Both the position numbers and the translations under genes were made by a program. Positions 15,869 through 24,757 of a stretch of 42,883 bases of DNA are shown here, piece after piece; the stretch's first letter is position 1; each line of letters starts with the position of its first letter. The DNA is from Treponema sp. (GTDB lineage: Bacteria > Spirochaetota > Spirochaetia > Treponematales > Treponemataceae): NCBI GenBank assembly GCA_017469785.1, contig JAFUFU010000009.1, positions 1 through 42,883 on the forward strand, in the 5' to 3' direction. The notes below the pieces were generated by a model. That model worked only from the letters and a program-made list of their open reading frames with translations, did no database searches and was not told where the DNA came from.

Positions 15869-17095
15869 ATGAAGGTCGTTGTTATCGGCGCTCAGTGGGG
15901 CGACGAAGGAAAAGGAAAGATTGTTGATTACTTGGCCGAAGATGCCAAATATGTTGTTCGTTATGCAGGCGGTCCCAACGCTGGTCACACAATTGTCGTA
16001 GACGGCAAGCAGTTTGCGCTTCATCAGGTTCCGTCTGGAATCCTCTATCCCAACAAATCAGTTTTCCTGGGTGCCGGCATGGTTATCGACCCGGAGGCTC
16101 TTTTCAACGAGCTTCAGATGCTCAAAGACAACGGAATCGACTGGGAAGGCCGTGTTTTCATTTCTGACCGTGCCCACATAATCCTTCCGGGCTACCGCCA
16201 GATGGACAAAGACCGTGACGCTGCCCGCAAACGCCCGATTGGCACAACCGGCCGCGGAATCGGCATTGCTTATTCAGAAAAGGCTCACCGCGACGGTCTC
16301 CGCCTGGCAGATTTGGACTGGCCGGAAAAAATGGCCGAATTCGACGGCGAAAACCTCGAATATCTCAACAAGTACAAAGACAAGCTTATCGAGATGCGGG
16401 TCGATTTGACTTCAAAAATGTACGAATACCGCGCTGAAAACATCTTGTTTGAAGGCGCGCAGGGCGCAATGCTGGACATCGATTCCGGCACTTATCCTTA
16501 CGTTTCTTCCGGAGCTTCTTGCTCGGCAGGTGCGGCTACTGGCTGCGGAATCGGCCCGAAGAACATCGACAAAATCCTTGGCGTTTTCAAGGCTTACCAG
16601 ACTCGCGTTGGAAACGGCCCGATGCCAACAGAATTCAACAACGAGAGCGAAGGCGAGCTTTGCGAGTATGTGCGAAAAACCGGCCGCGAATACGGTGTTA
16701 CGACTGGCCGCGCCCGCCGCTGTGGTTACCTTGACTTGGTGGCTCTCCGCTACGCTTGCATCACAAACTCAATCGATTCTTTGGTTCTCACCCACTTGGA
16801 CATTTACGACACCTTTGACGAAATCGAAGCCTGTGTCGCTTACGAAATCGACGGTAAGACGGTCGTTGACTTCCCGGCAAGCGTTCCCGCAATGGAAAAG
16901 GCTAAGCCAGTCCTCAAAAAGTTCAAGGGCTGGAAGAAAAGCCTGAAAGAATGCCGCTCTTATGAGGAGTTGCCAAAGGAAGCCCGCGACTATGTTGAGT
17001 TCATCGAAGACTACTGCAAGACTGAGGTCGGTATCATCTCAGTTGGTTACGAGCGAAACGAGACATTCATCCGTAAGAACCCTTGGAGCAAATAA
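15869..17095 (+). CDS. purA: Adenylosuccinate synthetase
   Basis: The 408-residue enzyme has the P-loop GAQWGDEGKGK at the very start, then GGPNAGHT, GTTGRGIG, the IMP-binding segment VSSGASCSAGAATG and the substrate loop GVTTGRARRCGYLD. It joins IMP and aspartate with GTP to form adenylosuccinate, the first step to AMP. The frame extends upstream to 15764, but the P-loop and a GGGGG ribosome site 6 nt before the ATG fix the start at 15869. It has its own promoter and terminator and appears monocistronic. It is slightly shorter than the E. coli enzyme, with nothing essential missing. Confidence 0.98.
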   Translation: MKVVVIGAQWGDEGKGKIVDYLAEDAKYVVRYAGGPNAGHTIVVDGKQFALHQVPSGILYPNKSVFLGAGMVIDPEALFNELQMLKDNGIDWEGRVFISDRAHIILPGYRQMDKDRDAARKRPIGTTGRGIGIAYSEKAHRDGLRLADLDWPEKMAEFDGENLEYLNKYKDKLIEMRVDLTSKMYEYRAENILFEGAQGAMLDIDSGTYPYVSSGASCSAGAATGCGIGPKNIDKILGVFKAYQTRVGNGPMPTEFNNESEGELCEYVRKTGREYGVTTGRARRCGYLDLVALRYACITNSIDSLVLTHLDIYDTFDEIEACVAYEIDGKTVVDFPASVPAMEKAKPVLKKFKGWKKSLKECRSYEELPKEARDYVEFIEDYCKTEVGIISVGYERNETFIRKNPWSK

Positions 17096-17113
17096 GTTAA
17101 AATAAAAGCAAAA

Positions 17114-17145
17114 GGCGCACCTCAGATTCGGGGTGCGTTTTTTTT
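17114..17145 (+). terminator. Rho-independent terminator of purA
   Basis: CGCACC pairs with GGTGCG around a 10-nt loop and is followed by eight T residues, 19 nt after the stop. Confidence 0.85.
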
Positions 17146-17151
17146 GCGCTA

Positions 17152-17240
17152 AGGATTGTAGCCGCGCCGCAGGCGTTCCAGAGGAATGAAGTGCGTTAGC
17201 ACGGAACGGCGGAAAGCCTGACCCGAAGGGGAGCGCCCTT
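17152..17240. repeat. GC-rich palindromic repeat
   Basis: The segment contains CGTTCC and GGAACG arms around a smaller hairpin GTGCGTTAGCAC, plus GTAGCCGCGCCGCAGGCG. Its composition contrasts with the AT-rich flanks. It lies between the purA terminator and the next gene. Confidence 0.6.
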
Positions 17241-17278
17241 TTATTCATAATTCTTCTCAAAATGCCGAAAATAATTGC

Positions 17279-18226
17279 ATGAAATTGTATTCGCCTTTTT
17301 TTGTTGCCATTGCCACGCTGGGAATTGTCTGCTTTTCTTGTTCAAAAAATACGGAGGTCGCCAAGACAGGAGAAATCGAACTGGAGGAACCGATTCCCGT
17401 AGAGACATTTGTAAGCGGAAAAATTCTAAACAAATCCGCTTCACTCTTTCTCTTGGGCCGAGATTCTCAGATGCATTCACTGATAAAGCTTTATGCCGGC
17501 GCAGAAATTTCTGTCCTTGAACTTGACGGTGTGGTTGATACAATATTCATCCCCGATGAAAAAGAAAATGAAAGTCTCCCTAAAACAGAAAAACAAACTA
17601 ACGATAGTTCCGAATTTTCCGATTATATAGACCAGACTCCGCTAGACGGCACAGAATATGTACATGTTGTACACGATAACCTTGATTTTTGGCTCGAAAG
17701 TTCTGTCTTTGCCTTAAATTGCGAAAATGCTGTGGCAATCGAAAAAACTTTCCTCTATTCAGATGAGGCACTTTTAAATAAAATTGATTCTCCCCAAAAT
17801 CCGCTCAAATTTGCTGCCCGAATCGCGAAATCTAATACCACGGTAACTTCTGAATCCGAAAATCTTTCTGACAATCAAAAAAGCATAAAATCCACGAAAA
17901 TTTTTTATTATGACACAGCTGCAAAATCTGTCAAAGAAGCTTTTGTCGATTCCGCTTCAATCAGCACGCGAATTGACGACATAGTTGTGAGTCAGGTTGC
18001 CGAAGAATTGAAGGTCACAAAACGAGCCGCCCCCCGTAATGAGTTGTTTGCAAAAGCCGCCAGATATAAACCTTGCCAGAAAGTACTCCTAGCCCTAAAT
18101 GCGCAGAAGACAGACAAGGTGGTCAATAATTATCAGGAAGTCCTGAAATCAATGCAGCGTATGTCTTTCGGAGTGAATGTTGACGAGCTTTTGACCGTTG
18201 ATCAGTCAAAGGACCCCTTCAAGTAA
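17279..18226 (+). CDS. Putative lipoprotein of unknown function
   Basis: The 315-residue protein begins with a hydrophobic signal ending in IVCFSC (Cys21), a loose spirochaetal lipobox. The first half has a short beta-rich region (about 45-85) that might be an SH3-like fold, then HVVHDNLDFWLESS. The C-terminal third is helical with LFAKAARYKPCQKVLLALNAQ. I do not recognise the family. An in-frame AACTAACGATAGTT motif encodes Thr107-Asn-Asp-Ser110 in a linker. No ribosome site is visible. The Gx-transporter gene follows after 27 nt, so they are probably co-transcribed. Confidence 0.75.
   Translation: MKLYSPFFVAIATLGIVCFSCSKNTEVAKTGEIELEEPIPVETFVSGKILNKSASLFLLGRDSQMHSLIKLYAGAEISVLELDGVVDTIFIPDEKENESLPKTEKQTNDSSEFSDYIDQTPLDGTEYVHVVHDNLDFWLESSVFALNCENAVAIEKTFLYSDEALLNKIDSPQNPLKFAARIAKSNTTVTSESENLSDNQKSIKSTKIFYYDTAAKSVKEAFVDSASISTRIDDIVVSQVAEELKVTKRAAPRNELFAKAARYKPCQKVLLALNAQKTDKVVNNYQEVLKSMQRMSFGVNVDELLTVDQSKDPFK
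17596..17609 (+). repeat. 14-bp motif AACTAACGATAGTT in the lipoprotein gene
   Basis: This 14-mer is identical to those at 20475-20488 (hrpB) and 38368-38381 (nadE). It is read in the same frame, giving Thr-Asn-Asp-Ser, within a charged linker. Confidence 0.75.
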
Positions 18227-18253
18227 TTCATAATGCAAAATGCAGAATTCAAA

Positions 18254-18796
18254 ATGAAAAAACTTGTTTCTTTTCTCGCCGCACTCTGCCTTTTCCTAGC
18301 AACAATCGAAAATGCTATTCCTAAGCCTTTGCCGTTTTTACGTCTCGGACTTGCAAATCTGCCAGTGCTTCTTGCACTTTATCTGCTTCCCCGGCGAAAT
18401 ATTTTGCAACTGGTGCTTTTCAAAGTTGTAGCGCAGGGAATCATTTCAGGAACCTTGTTTTCCTATGTGTTTCTTTTTTCTGCAGCAGGTTCTTTTTCAT
18501 CAGCGCTTGCCATGATTATTCTGTATGAGCTTTTTGGGCGACGTTCTACAACAGAAATTACTAACAAACGGAAGTTATTTTCAGTATCAGCCATTGGAAT
18601 CAGTCTTTTCGGCTCCCTTGCAAGCACTTTCGCCCAGCTAGCTATGGCGCGATTTATTCTCTTTGGCTCTAATACAAAATACATTGCGCCGATTCTCTTC
18701 GTCTCTGGCCTAGTCACAGGTCTTCTTCTAGGAATCTTTGCGGAACTCTTCATGCAAAAATCAGTCTGGTTTTCAGAATTGGAGAAATCAAATTGA
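18254..18796 (+). CDS. Gx transporter family membrane protein (PF07456, Hpre_diP_synt_I)
   Basis: From the start at 18254 the protein is 180 residues with about five membrane helices. It shows the family core FLRLGLANLPVLLALYLLP, QLVLFKVVAQGIISGTLFSY and LFSAAGSFSSALAM. The family resembles substrate-binding (S) components of energy-coupling transporters and was also named heptaprenyl diphosphate synthase component I; the substrate is unknown. An upstream ATG at 18233 would add seven residues encoded by an ATGCAAAATGCAGAATTC-like repeat, so I prefer 18254, where a normal hydrophobic start begins. Neither start has a ribosome site. It overlaps the next gene by 4 nt. Confidence 0.82.
   Translation: MKKLVSFLAALCLFLATIENAIPKPLPFLRLGLANLPVLLALYLLPRRNILQLVLFKVVAQGIISGTLFSYVFLFSAAGSFSSALAMIILYELFGRRSTTEITNKRKLFSVSAIGISLFGSLASTFAQLAMARFILFGSNTKYIAPILFVSGLVTGLLLGIFAELFMQKSVWFSELEKSN
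18563..18576 (+). repeat. 14-bp motif AACNAACGNNAGTT in the Gx transporter gene
   Basis: AACAAACGGAAGTT matches the consensus and is read in a different frame (Asn-Lys-Arg-Lys-Leu), between two membrane helices. Confidence 0.6.
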
Positions 18797-19224
18797 ACAG
18801 TGGAATTATTTTGACAGCAACAGTCTGGCTTTTCGTACTGATTTTTTTTATTATCGCCTTAGTGAAACACCGCCGAGTCCGCATTCTTCCATCGCTTTAT
18901 ATCGTGATTTTTGTGACATTTTTTTCTCTTCTGACACCGGCCGGAGAAGTTTTATTAACACTCAATAGTTTTAGAATCACCCTTGATTCTTTACTTTTAG
19001 GCCTGCGCCGAAGCGGAATTCTCGTAGGAATGGTTTTTCTCTCACGAATCGTCATAAACTCGCCTGATAAAGTGAAAGATAAATCAAAAAACAAACTAAC
19101 GGAAGTTTTTTATTATTTAAATCTTCTCACAGAAAAGAAAATCAGCTTCAAAAAAGGACATATTATCGAAGCCATCGATGAGAGACTTTGTGAAATCTGG
19201 GAAAAAGAATCTACTACTTGTTGA
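18793..19224 (+). CDS. Small membrane protein next to the Gx transporter
   Basis: The 143-residue protein probably starts at a TTG, with GGAG 8 nt upstream, overlapping the previous stop (TTGA). It has two N-terminal membrane helices, then a hydrophobic segment RRSGILVGMVFLSRIVI and a charged tail. The tight overlap means translational coupling with the Gx transporter. That coupling and the RSGILVGMVFLSRIV segment make a short EcfT/CbiQ-like partner possible, but I cannot show it. Its 3' end overlaps the convergent EamA gene by 11 bp. An AACTAACGGAAGTT motif lies in it at 19094-19107. Confidence 0.7.
   Translation: MNSGIILTATVWLFVLIFFIIALVKHRRVRILPSLYIVIFVTFFSLLTPAGEVLLTLNSFRITLDSLLLGLRRSGILVGMVFLSRIVINSPDKVKDKSKNKLTEVFYYLNLLTEKKISFKKGHIIEAIDERLCEIWEKESTTC
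19094..19107 (+). repeat. 14-bp motif AACTAACGGAAGTT
   Basis: Exact consensus match; here it is read as Lys-Leu-Thr-Glu-Val, in the soluble tail of the membrane protein. Confidence 0.6.
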
Positions 19225-19639
19225 TGAGCCAAAGCCCTGCCAGACATAAAAGAATTCCCGCGATTTTAGTCAGAGAAATTGCCTCGTGATAGCCAATCAT
19301 GGCCACAAAAATCAGAGCGATGGCGACAAGCCCGTTTGCCACAGTTGAAAGAGTGCTTACTTTCCAGCCGGCCTTGTAGGCGAAGATAAAGCCCACTTCA
19401 AGCCCGGTGATGACGATTCCAAGAACGACGGTCGCCCAGTTTGCCAGGCTGAATTCCTTGAGAAGATTCCCGCCCTTTGACGTGGCGAAAAAAGCCAGCG
19501 CAGAAAAAAGAGTCACCACGCCGTAAGTCACGGTCATGGAAGCGTAAGTGTTCATCTGCGGCGGAATTCCCTTGGCGCAAATCTGATAAAGTGTGTTTGA
19601 AAAAACGATGACGGCAAGCGGCCAGATGTAGTGAAACAT
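19214..19639 (-). CDS. EamA/SMR-like four-helix transporter
   Basis: The 141-residue protein has four predicted membrane helices with the half-EamA pattern: VTYGVVTLFSALAFF in the second helix, ITGLEVGFIFAYKAGWKVS in the middle, and an ending KIAGILLCLAGLWLINK. Such proteins work as dimers exporting metabolites or drugs; the substrate is unknown. GGAG lies 8 nt before the ATG. It converges on and slightly overlaps the preceding plus-strand gene. Confidence 0.82.
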   Translation of the reverse strand: MFHYIWPLAVIVFSNTLYQICAKGIPPQMNTYASMTVTYGVVTLFSALAFFATSKGGNLLKEFSLANWATVVLGIVITGLEVGFIFAYKAGWKVSTLSTVANGLVAIALIFVAMIGYHEAISLTKIAGILLCLAGLWLINK

Positions 19640-19775
19640 GGTGAATCTCCTGTAAAAATTGAATTGCGTGAGGCTGTATTTCCCAACTTAGTCAACCAGC
19701 ATTTCTTTTATAACTCTTTTTACCTCTGAAACTTCTTTGAGTTTGAATCGCAGAATATCAAAAATTTCTCGTCTG

Positions 19776-19784
19776 TGCTATACT
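19776..19784 (+). promoter_or_regulatory. Extended -10 promoter of hrpB
   Basis: TGCTATACT is an extended -10 ending 7 nt before the ATG. No ribosome site and no good -35 are present, so a leaderless transcript is likely. Confidence 0.6.
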
Positions 19785-19791
19785 TTTTTCC

Positions 19792-22350
19792 ATGCCTGAA
19801 TTTTTCCTCGCTTACGAAAAACTTTCTTCTCTCCCGATTTCGCCTTTTCTGCCTAAAATTTGCGCTGCCCTCAAATCTTCTGAATCCCGCTTTCTCGTGC
19901 TGACCGCTGAGACTGCCGCAGGAAAATCCACTGCCGTACCGATTGCCTTGCTGGAGCATTTTGAGGGAAAAATCCTTATGCTGGAGCCTCGTCGCCTTGC
20001 GGCCTCTGCTATTGCTGACAGGCTTTCTGATTTGCTTGGCGAGGAGACTGGCGGGACTGTGGGCTATCGCCTTCATCTTGATTCAAAAGTTTCGGAAAAA
20101 ACGCGGCTTGAAGTGATTACCGAGGCGATTTTGACTCGCCGTCTTCAGGCGGATCCGCTCCTTGAAGATGTGAATGTGATTGTGCTGGACGAATTTCACG
20201 AGCGGTCGATTCATTCTGATTTGGCGCTTGCTTTCCTAAAAGAGACTATGCTTCTCAGGGAAGATTTATTTGTGATTGTGATGAGCGCGACAATAGACTA
20301 CCGCTCGATAGCCGAATATCTGGGGAGTAAAGAAAATCCCGCCCCGGTCATGCAGATTCCAGGCCGCCAGTTCCCGGTTGAGATTGAATATAAGCCGAAT
20401 GTAAGCGTAGCCAGGGCGATTTTTGAAGAATTGGGGAAAGATTCTCGGCATGGACGCAAGAAAGAAGAAAATAAAACTAACGATAGTTTTGTAAACAATC
20501 AAAGAAGCGACACGATTCTGGCGTTCTTGCCGGGAATCTCTGAAATCAAAAAGACAAAATCCGAGCTTGAAAACTACCTTTCGAAAGCAAATTTTGACTG
20601 CGAGATTCTGATTTTACATTCTTCTGTGCCGGTTTCCGAGCAGCGGAAGGTTCTCCGGCCTTGTGATTCTGATTCTCCGCGGCGGATTATTCTTTCTTCT
20701 GCCATTGCGGAAACATCTCTTACGGTGCCAGGCGTCACGCTGGTCATTGATTCAGGCTTGTGCCGGGTCAATAAAATGAATGTCGCTTTGGGAATGGAAC
20801 ATCTCGTGACCGAAAATGAAAGCCTCTTCAGTGCGGCACAAAGGGCTGGCCGTGCTGGTCGTTTGGCAGCGGGAAGATGCGTCCGTCTCTGGAGCGAGCA
20901 TGACGCACGAGTTCAGCAGAATCCTCCCGAAATTCTTCGCGCCGACTTAACCCAGCTGGTGCTTGAATGTGCCGCATGGGGAGCCAATGATATAAATAAG
21001 CTGAACTGGCTCACTCCGCCGCCACTCTCTGCATGGAATGCCGCCAGCGATTTGCTAGAAAAACTGGACTGCCTTGAATCCCAGACTAGCGCAAATCGCA
21101 TTGAAACAAGACAAATCACGGAAAAAGGGAAAACAGTCCTTCAGCTCGGCCTTCATCCCAGACTTGCCTGCGTTGCTCTCGCTGGCGGAGCAGATTCTGT
21201 TCTGCCTTATTCTGAATACGCCGACGCAAGCCCTGAAAGGCAAAAAATTTTTGTAAACGATTTGAAGAGACGATTTAGAGATTGCCGGCTCAATTCAAAC
21301 AATGATAACGATCATAACAAAAGCCGCGACGACATCCCGCCCTTCCCTTGCTTAGCACGGGAAACCTCCATCCTGAAAGGCTTTCCAGACCGCCTTGCTC
21401 GTCTCTCTCCTGACTCAGGGGCAAATGAAGATCGGGCGGAATATCAGTTTCCATCAGGGCGAAAGGCATTCTTATTCAGGGAATTGTTGTGCTCCCATTC
21501 TCTTTCCTCGTTTCCCATCTGGCTTGTAGCTCCCGAAGTTGACGCTGGTGAGCGAACTGGAAAAATCTATTCCTTTGAAGCTCTGACAGAAAGTCAAGCA
21601 GAAGAATTTTTAGAAAAACATGCAAAAACAGAAATCAAGACGGAATTTGCAGGAGAAGCCAACAATGGCGACTTCAAAAATCTTTCGGTTCAAAAACTGG
21701 AAGTTTTATCCTATGGTGCTATTATCCTAAAAGAAAAGAAAATGCCTGCTGAAAGTGAGGATTTTGCGTTGGCGCTTTGTGACCTTGTGGATAAAAAAGG
21801 CTTAAAATCGCTACCGCTCGATAGCAAAATTGAGAATTTCTTGCTCAGGGTGGAGTTTTATATCAAAAATCAGCCTCAAAATGGTCAAACAGGGCTTCTT
21901 TCAATATCCGAATTGCAAAAAAAGTTCGATTTTCTTGAAAAAAATGCGGAAGAATGGTTACGACCGTTCGTTAAGTCACAAAAAATCAACGCTCAGGATA
22001 TTTATGATGCTCTTTATTGGTATCTTGATGGAAGCAAAATTGATGAAAAAGTTCCCTTGCAAATTACTTTGGCTAACGGTCGAAAGCGAAAAATCAAATA
22101 CGAAAAAAAAGCTGATGGGAAAATTCAACCGAGCCTTGAAGTCATAATTCAGCAGATTTTCGGCTGCTTCGAGACTCCTAAAATTCTGGGAGTGCCGGTT
22201 CTACTCAAATTACTTTCACCAGCCAGTCGCCCCTTGCAAATAACCGCCGATTTAGAACATTTCTGGACTGGTGCCTGGGTCGAAATCTGCAAGGAAATGA
22301 AAGGTCGCTACCCCAAGCATAATTGGGATTACCGGCTTGTCACTGAATAA
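19792..22350 (+). CDS. hrpB: ATP-dependent RNA helicase HrpB (DEAH-box type)
   Basis: The 852-residue protein has motif I AAGKST (Lys45), motif II DEFHERS from Asp133 (the DEFH form usual in HrpB), SATID, the RecA2 motifs FLPG and SSAIAETSLTVPGV, and motif VI QRAGRAGR from Gln350. The C-terminal HrpB domain ends with GRYPKHNWDY. The role of HrpB in bacteria is not well defined; an RNA helicase activity is expected. The linker between the two RecA domains carries the 14-bp motif (Thr229-Asn-Asp-Ser232) in a charged stretch. A second variable, charged insert lies near residues 500-540. The start is leaderless in form. The P-loop TAETAAGKST departs from the usual PPGAGKTT. Confidence 0.94.
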   Translation: MPEFFLAYEKLSSLPISPFLPKICAALKSSESRFLVLTAETAAGKSTAVPIALLEHFEGKILMLEPRRLAASAIADRLSDLLGEETGGTVGYRLHLDSKVSEKTRLEVITEAILTRRLQADPLLEDVNVIVLDEFHERSIHSDLALAFLKETMLLREDLFVIVMSATIDYRSIAEYLGSKENPAPVMQIPGRQFPVEIEYKPNVSVARAIFEELGKDSRHGRKKEENKTNDSFVNNQRSDTILAFLPGISEIKKTKSELENYLSKANFDCEILILHSSVPVSEQRKVLRPCDSDSPRRIILSSAIAETSLTVPGVTLVIDSGLCRVNKMNVALGMEHLVTENESLFSAAQRAGRAGRLAAGRCVRLWSEHDARVQQNPPEILRADLTQLVLECAAWGANDINKLNWLTPPPLSAWNAASDLLEKLDCLESQTSANRIETRQITEKGKTVLQLGLHPRLACVALAGGADSVLPYSEYADASPERQKIFVNDLKRRFRDCRLNSNNDNDHNKSRDDIPPFPCLARETSILKGFPDRLARLSPDSGANEDRAEYQFPSGRKAFLFRELLCSHSLSSFPIWLVAPEVDAGERTGKIYSFEALTESQAEEFLEKHAKTEIKTEFAGEANNGDFKNLSVQKLEVLSYGAIILKEKKMPAESEDFALALCDLVDKKGLKSLPLDSKIENFLLRVEFYIKNQPQNGQTGLLSISELQKKFDFLEKNAEEWLRPFVKSQKINAQDIYDALYWYLDGSKIDEKVPLQITLANGRKRKIKYEKKADGKIQPSLEVIIQQIFGCFETPKILGVPVLLKLLSPASRPLQITADLEHFWTGAWVEICKEMKGRYPKHNWDYRLVTE
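20475..20488 (+). repeat. 14-bp motif AACTAACGATAGTT in hrpB
   Basis: Identical to the copies at 17596 and 38368. The flanking A and T extend the inverted repeat to AAAACTA-ACGA-TAGTTTT (20473-20490). Confidence 0.75.
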
Positions 22351-22390
22351 TCAATATCCCCTACCCTGCACGCTAAGAGCTATACTTAAA

Positions 22391-22419
22391 AAAAAGGATA
22401 TCCAAACGGATATCCTTTT
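22391..22419. terminator. Bidirectional terminator between hrpB and the CBM48 gene
   Basis: AAAAGGATATCC and GGATATCCTTTT pair around a 4-nt loop, with A and T tracts on the two sides. It serves both converging genes. Confidence 0.88.
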
Positions 22420-22436
22420 GCATCTTAAAAAACTAA

Positions 22437-22745
22437 CTAGCAGATAACAACTGAGTTGTCTGTTGAGCTGAATGGCGCAGGAATATATTTGTCTGCAGCC
22501 CAGTCATTTTCCCAACGTGCACCGTCAAGGAGATATCGGAACTGGTATTCTTTGCCAGCGTCAAGAGCAAGCTTGACTGAGAAAGAACCATCCTTTCCCT
22601 TTTTAAGTGGAGTTTCAGTTGAGCTCCAGCTATTGAAATCTCCAGCTATTGTTACTGTTTTAGCACCCTGTGCTGCTTCTGGAGACACGGTAAATGTTAC
22701 ATTGCAAGTTTTTTTGTCTTTAGAATAAGATTTTTTCAAAGCCAT
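22437..22745 (-). CDS. Free-standing glycogen-binding (CBM48/isoamylase-N) protein
   Basis: The 102-residue protein is one CBM48 domain: VTIAGDFNSWSSTETPLKKG, then GKEYQFRYLLDGARWENDW, with the Trp and Gly residues that line glucan sites in AMPK-beta domains. It has no catalytic part. It could target or regulate enzymes at glycogen granules, which fits the glgX-glgP operon in the same window. AAGGGG lies 8 nt before the ATG, and a TATAAT-like box is upstream. Binding to glycogen is inferred from the fold. Confidence 0.88.
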   Translation of the reverse strand: MALKKSYSKDKKTCNVTFTVSPEAAQGAKTVTIAGDFNSWSSTETPLKKGKDGSFSVKLALDAGKEYQFRYLLDGARWENDWAADKYIPAPFSSTDNSVVIC

Positions 22746-22836
22746 GTTAAAGCCCCTTTTTGAATAAGTAATTATATAGTATCGTAAAAGAGTTTTATAT
22801 GCAAGTAAAACTTCATTTTATCTTAAAAAGACAAAT

Positions 22837-23661
22837 TTATTTCTTTTTATTCTTGATTTTCGGAGCTTTTCCCGTCACAAGCCAGTTCTGCGTAAAATAC
22901 GTATCGGAAATCTCTTCATCAAAGACAAAATCTTTTACGGTTGCAAAAGTCTTTCGTCCTGTTTCAAGATTGGTAATGCAATTTGAGCGGCGGAGAGGAT
23001 ATTCAATCCCTGTTACACCTTTGACCATATCAATTTTAAGACACTCATAAAGCTTTATCATCTTATCATGGGTGTCGTAAAACTCGATTCTGACGGGAAT
23101 ATAAGTCTTTTTGTCAAACCATGAAATTCTATAATGATACTCAACTTCACTCTTTTTATATGGCGTTGATTTGATTTTCCAGCAGGTATAGGACGTTCCC
23201 CTAACAGTGACTTTTGACGAATCTTCAATCATGACATTGTCGTCTTCATCTTCATTTCTGATAGTCATATCATTGTAGGTGAATTCCGTGCCACCAAAAG
23301 ATTTTGTTCGATCTGCCATAGGAATACGACGAGCCTGACGTAATTGTGGCATATAAACAAATCTGTCGTCTGCTTTTTTAATCTTTTCAAGCTGAAGAAC
23401 ACGCATCCCTTTTACATTTGCAGGTGATCTAAAATCAAAAGCAACGTTTTTGAGACCGTTGTCAACACCGCTTCCATACTGATTTATTTCGATGAGCTCT
23501 GACTTACCATTTTTGTCTATATTTTCGAGAATCAAAGTTGAATAGTTATAATCTGGAACCCGGTCCAAATCACAAAAAACTTTAATGACATCTTTTGCAG
23601 TTTCTGCAGACAACACAAACGATGCTAGCAGAAGAGAAATAATAACGATTTTTTTCTTCAT
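22837..23661 (-). CDS. Outer membrane lipoprotein-sorting-like protein (LolA-like, PF17131)
   Basis: The 274-residue protein has a signal peptide (about 1-19, ending VLSA). It carries the PF17131 landmarks: RFVYMPQLRQARRIP, then a SFGGTEFTYNDM segment and a later SWFDKKTYIPVRIEFYD strand pair. The fold is the half-barrel of LolA/LppX lipid carriers, and in other genomes it often sits beside RND-type exporters. No exporter is adjacent here. CGGAG precedes the ATG. The true cargo is unknown. Confidence 0.83.
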   Translation of the reverse strand: MKKKIVIISLLLASFVLSAETAKDVIKVFCDLDRVPDYNYSTLILENIDKNGKSELIEINQYGSGVDNGLKNVAFDFRSPANVKGMRVLQLEKIKKADDRFVYMPQLRQARRIPMADRTKSFGGTEFTYNDMTIRNEDEDDNVMIEDSSKVTVRGTSYTCWKIKSTPYKKSEVEYHYRISWFDKKTYIPVRIEFYDTHDKMIKLYECLKIDMVKGVTGIEYPLRRSNCITNLETGRKTFATVKDFVFDEEISDTYFTQNWLVTGKAPKIKNKKK

Positions 23662-23734
23662 TCTATGCTCCGATAAATAAATTTTTCTAGAATTATTCTA
23701 ATATAATTTCAAAAAAATTCAATATTAAGATTCT

Positions 23735-24715
23735 TTAAATCAATTTGCTTTTATCACCAGGGCATTTTTCAAAATACTCGCGGATTCTCGCACGCGCGTC
23801 ATCATTGTCCTTCGCGTTGAGCATTTGGGTCTGAAAATAATGCCCGAAACTGAAATTAAGGCAGTAAAAAGCAAAAAATCGCTGGAGCCGGGTTTTCCAA
23901 AATTCCTGCGGCTGAAATCTCTCCACATCATCGATAAAACGAAGAGCAAGCTCCTCTGCATCAAATGTCATTGTCGCTTTTGACCCCACAATCTCCCTGA
24001 AAACCCAGGGCTTTTGTGCCGCCGCCGTGGCAATCATGATTCCCTGAGCGTGGGGAGCCGTTTTTTGCGCCAAGTCAAATGTCTCCCGGTCTTTTACGTC
24101 GCCGTTGAGAATCACAGGAATTTGGGGAAATCTCAAGGCCAGATGCTCCACAGCCTGCCAGTCCGAGTGCCTTGAATGTTTTTGCTTTTGAGTGCGGGCA
24201 TGAAGGGTAATCATCTGAACCCCTTCTTCTATTAACATGGCGCAAAATGAATGTAATTTTTCTTCGGTGTATTTTTCGTCTCCCAAACGGAGCTTGACCG
24301 AAAGCCTTTTAGAAGCCCTGCCGTCCTTTGCCCCGTTTTCAAGAGCCGATTTTACTGCGCCAACCATAGCCGCCGTTTCTTCAACAGGCTTCAGCATCCA
24401 CGCGATTCCCGCGCCGGTTTTCGCAATCTGAGGAGCCGAGCAGCCCATGTTCAAGTCAATTCCGATTCCAGACCTCTCTGCCAGAAGAGAAGCCGCCTGA
24501 GCCATTTTCTCGCCGTTTTTGTCAGTAAGCTGCCAGACCAGCTTTTCAGGCTCCGGTCCGTCAAGAAGGTAAAATTTCTCCCAGGAACCACCTGCAAGCA
24601 GGGAGGAAGCGTTAATCATCTCGTTAAAATATTCGTCACAGCCGCCAAAGCGGGCCACAAGATTTCTGAATGCCTGATGAGTTATGGCATCCATTGGAGC
24701 TAGAAAGAGTTTCAT
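23735..24715 (-). CDS. tRNA-dihydrouridine synthase family protein
   Basis: The 326-residue flavoprotein opens with LAPMDAITHQAFRNL and has DLNMGCSAPQI with the catalytic Cys, SVKLRLG, TLHARTQKQKHSRHSDW, LNGDV and GIMIATAAAQKPWVF, the normal order in Dus enzymes. It reduces uridine to dihydrouridine in tRNA using FMN and NADPH. The subfamily (DusA, B or C) cannot be fixed; NMGCSAP rather than NxGCP is a divergent feature. No ribosome site is evident. A MITE-like element lies upstream, between it and mrp. Confidence 0.9.
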   Translation of the reverse strand: MKLFLAPMDAITHQAFRNLVARFGGCDEYFNEMINASSLLAGGSWEKFYLLDGPEPEKLVWQLTDKNGEKMAQAASLLAERSGIGIDLNMGCSAPQIAKTGAGIAWMLKPVEETAAMVGAVKSALENGAKDGRASKRLSVKLRLGDEKYTEEKLHSFCAMLIEEGVQMITLHARTQKQKHSRHSDWQAVEHLALRFPQIPVILNGDVKDRETFDLAQKTAPHAQGIMIATAAAQKPWVFREIVGSKATMTFDAEELALRFIDDVERFQPQEFWKTRLQRFFAFYCLNFSFGHYFQTQMLNAKDNDDARARIREYFEKCPGDKSKLI

Positions 24716-24757
24716 AATCTATTCGGAGCGTTGCGGGAACTCCCAATTCTTAATTCA

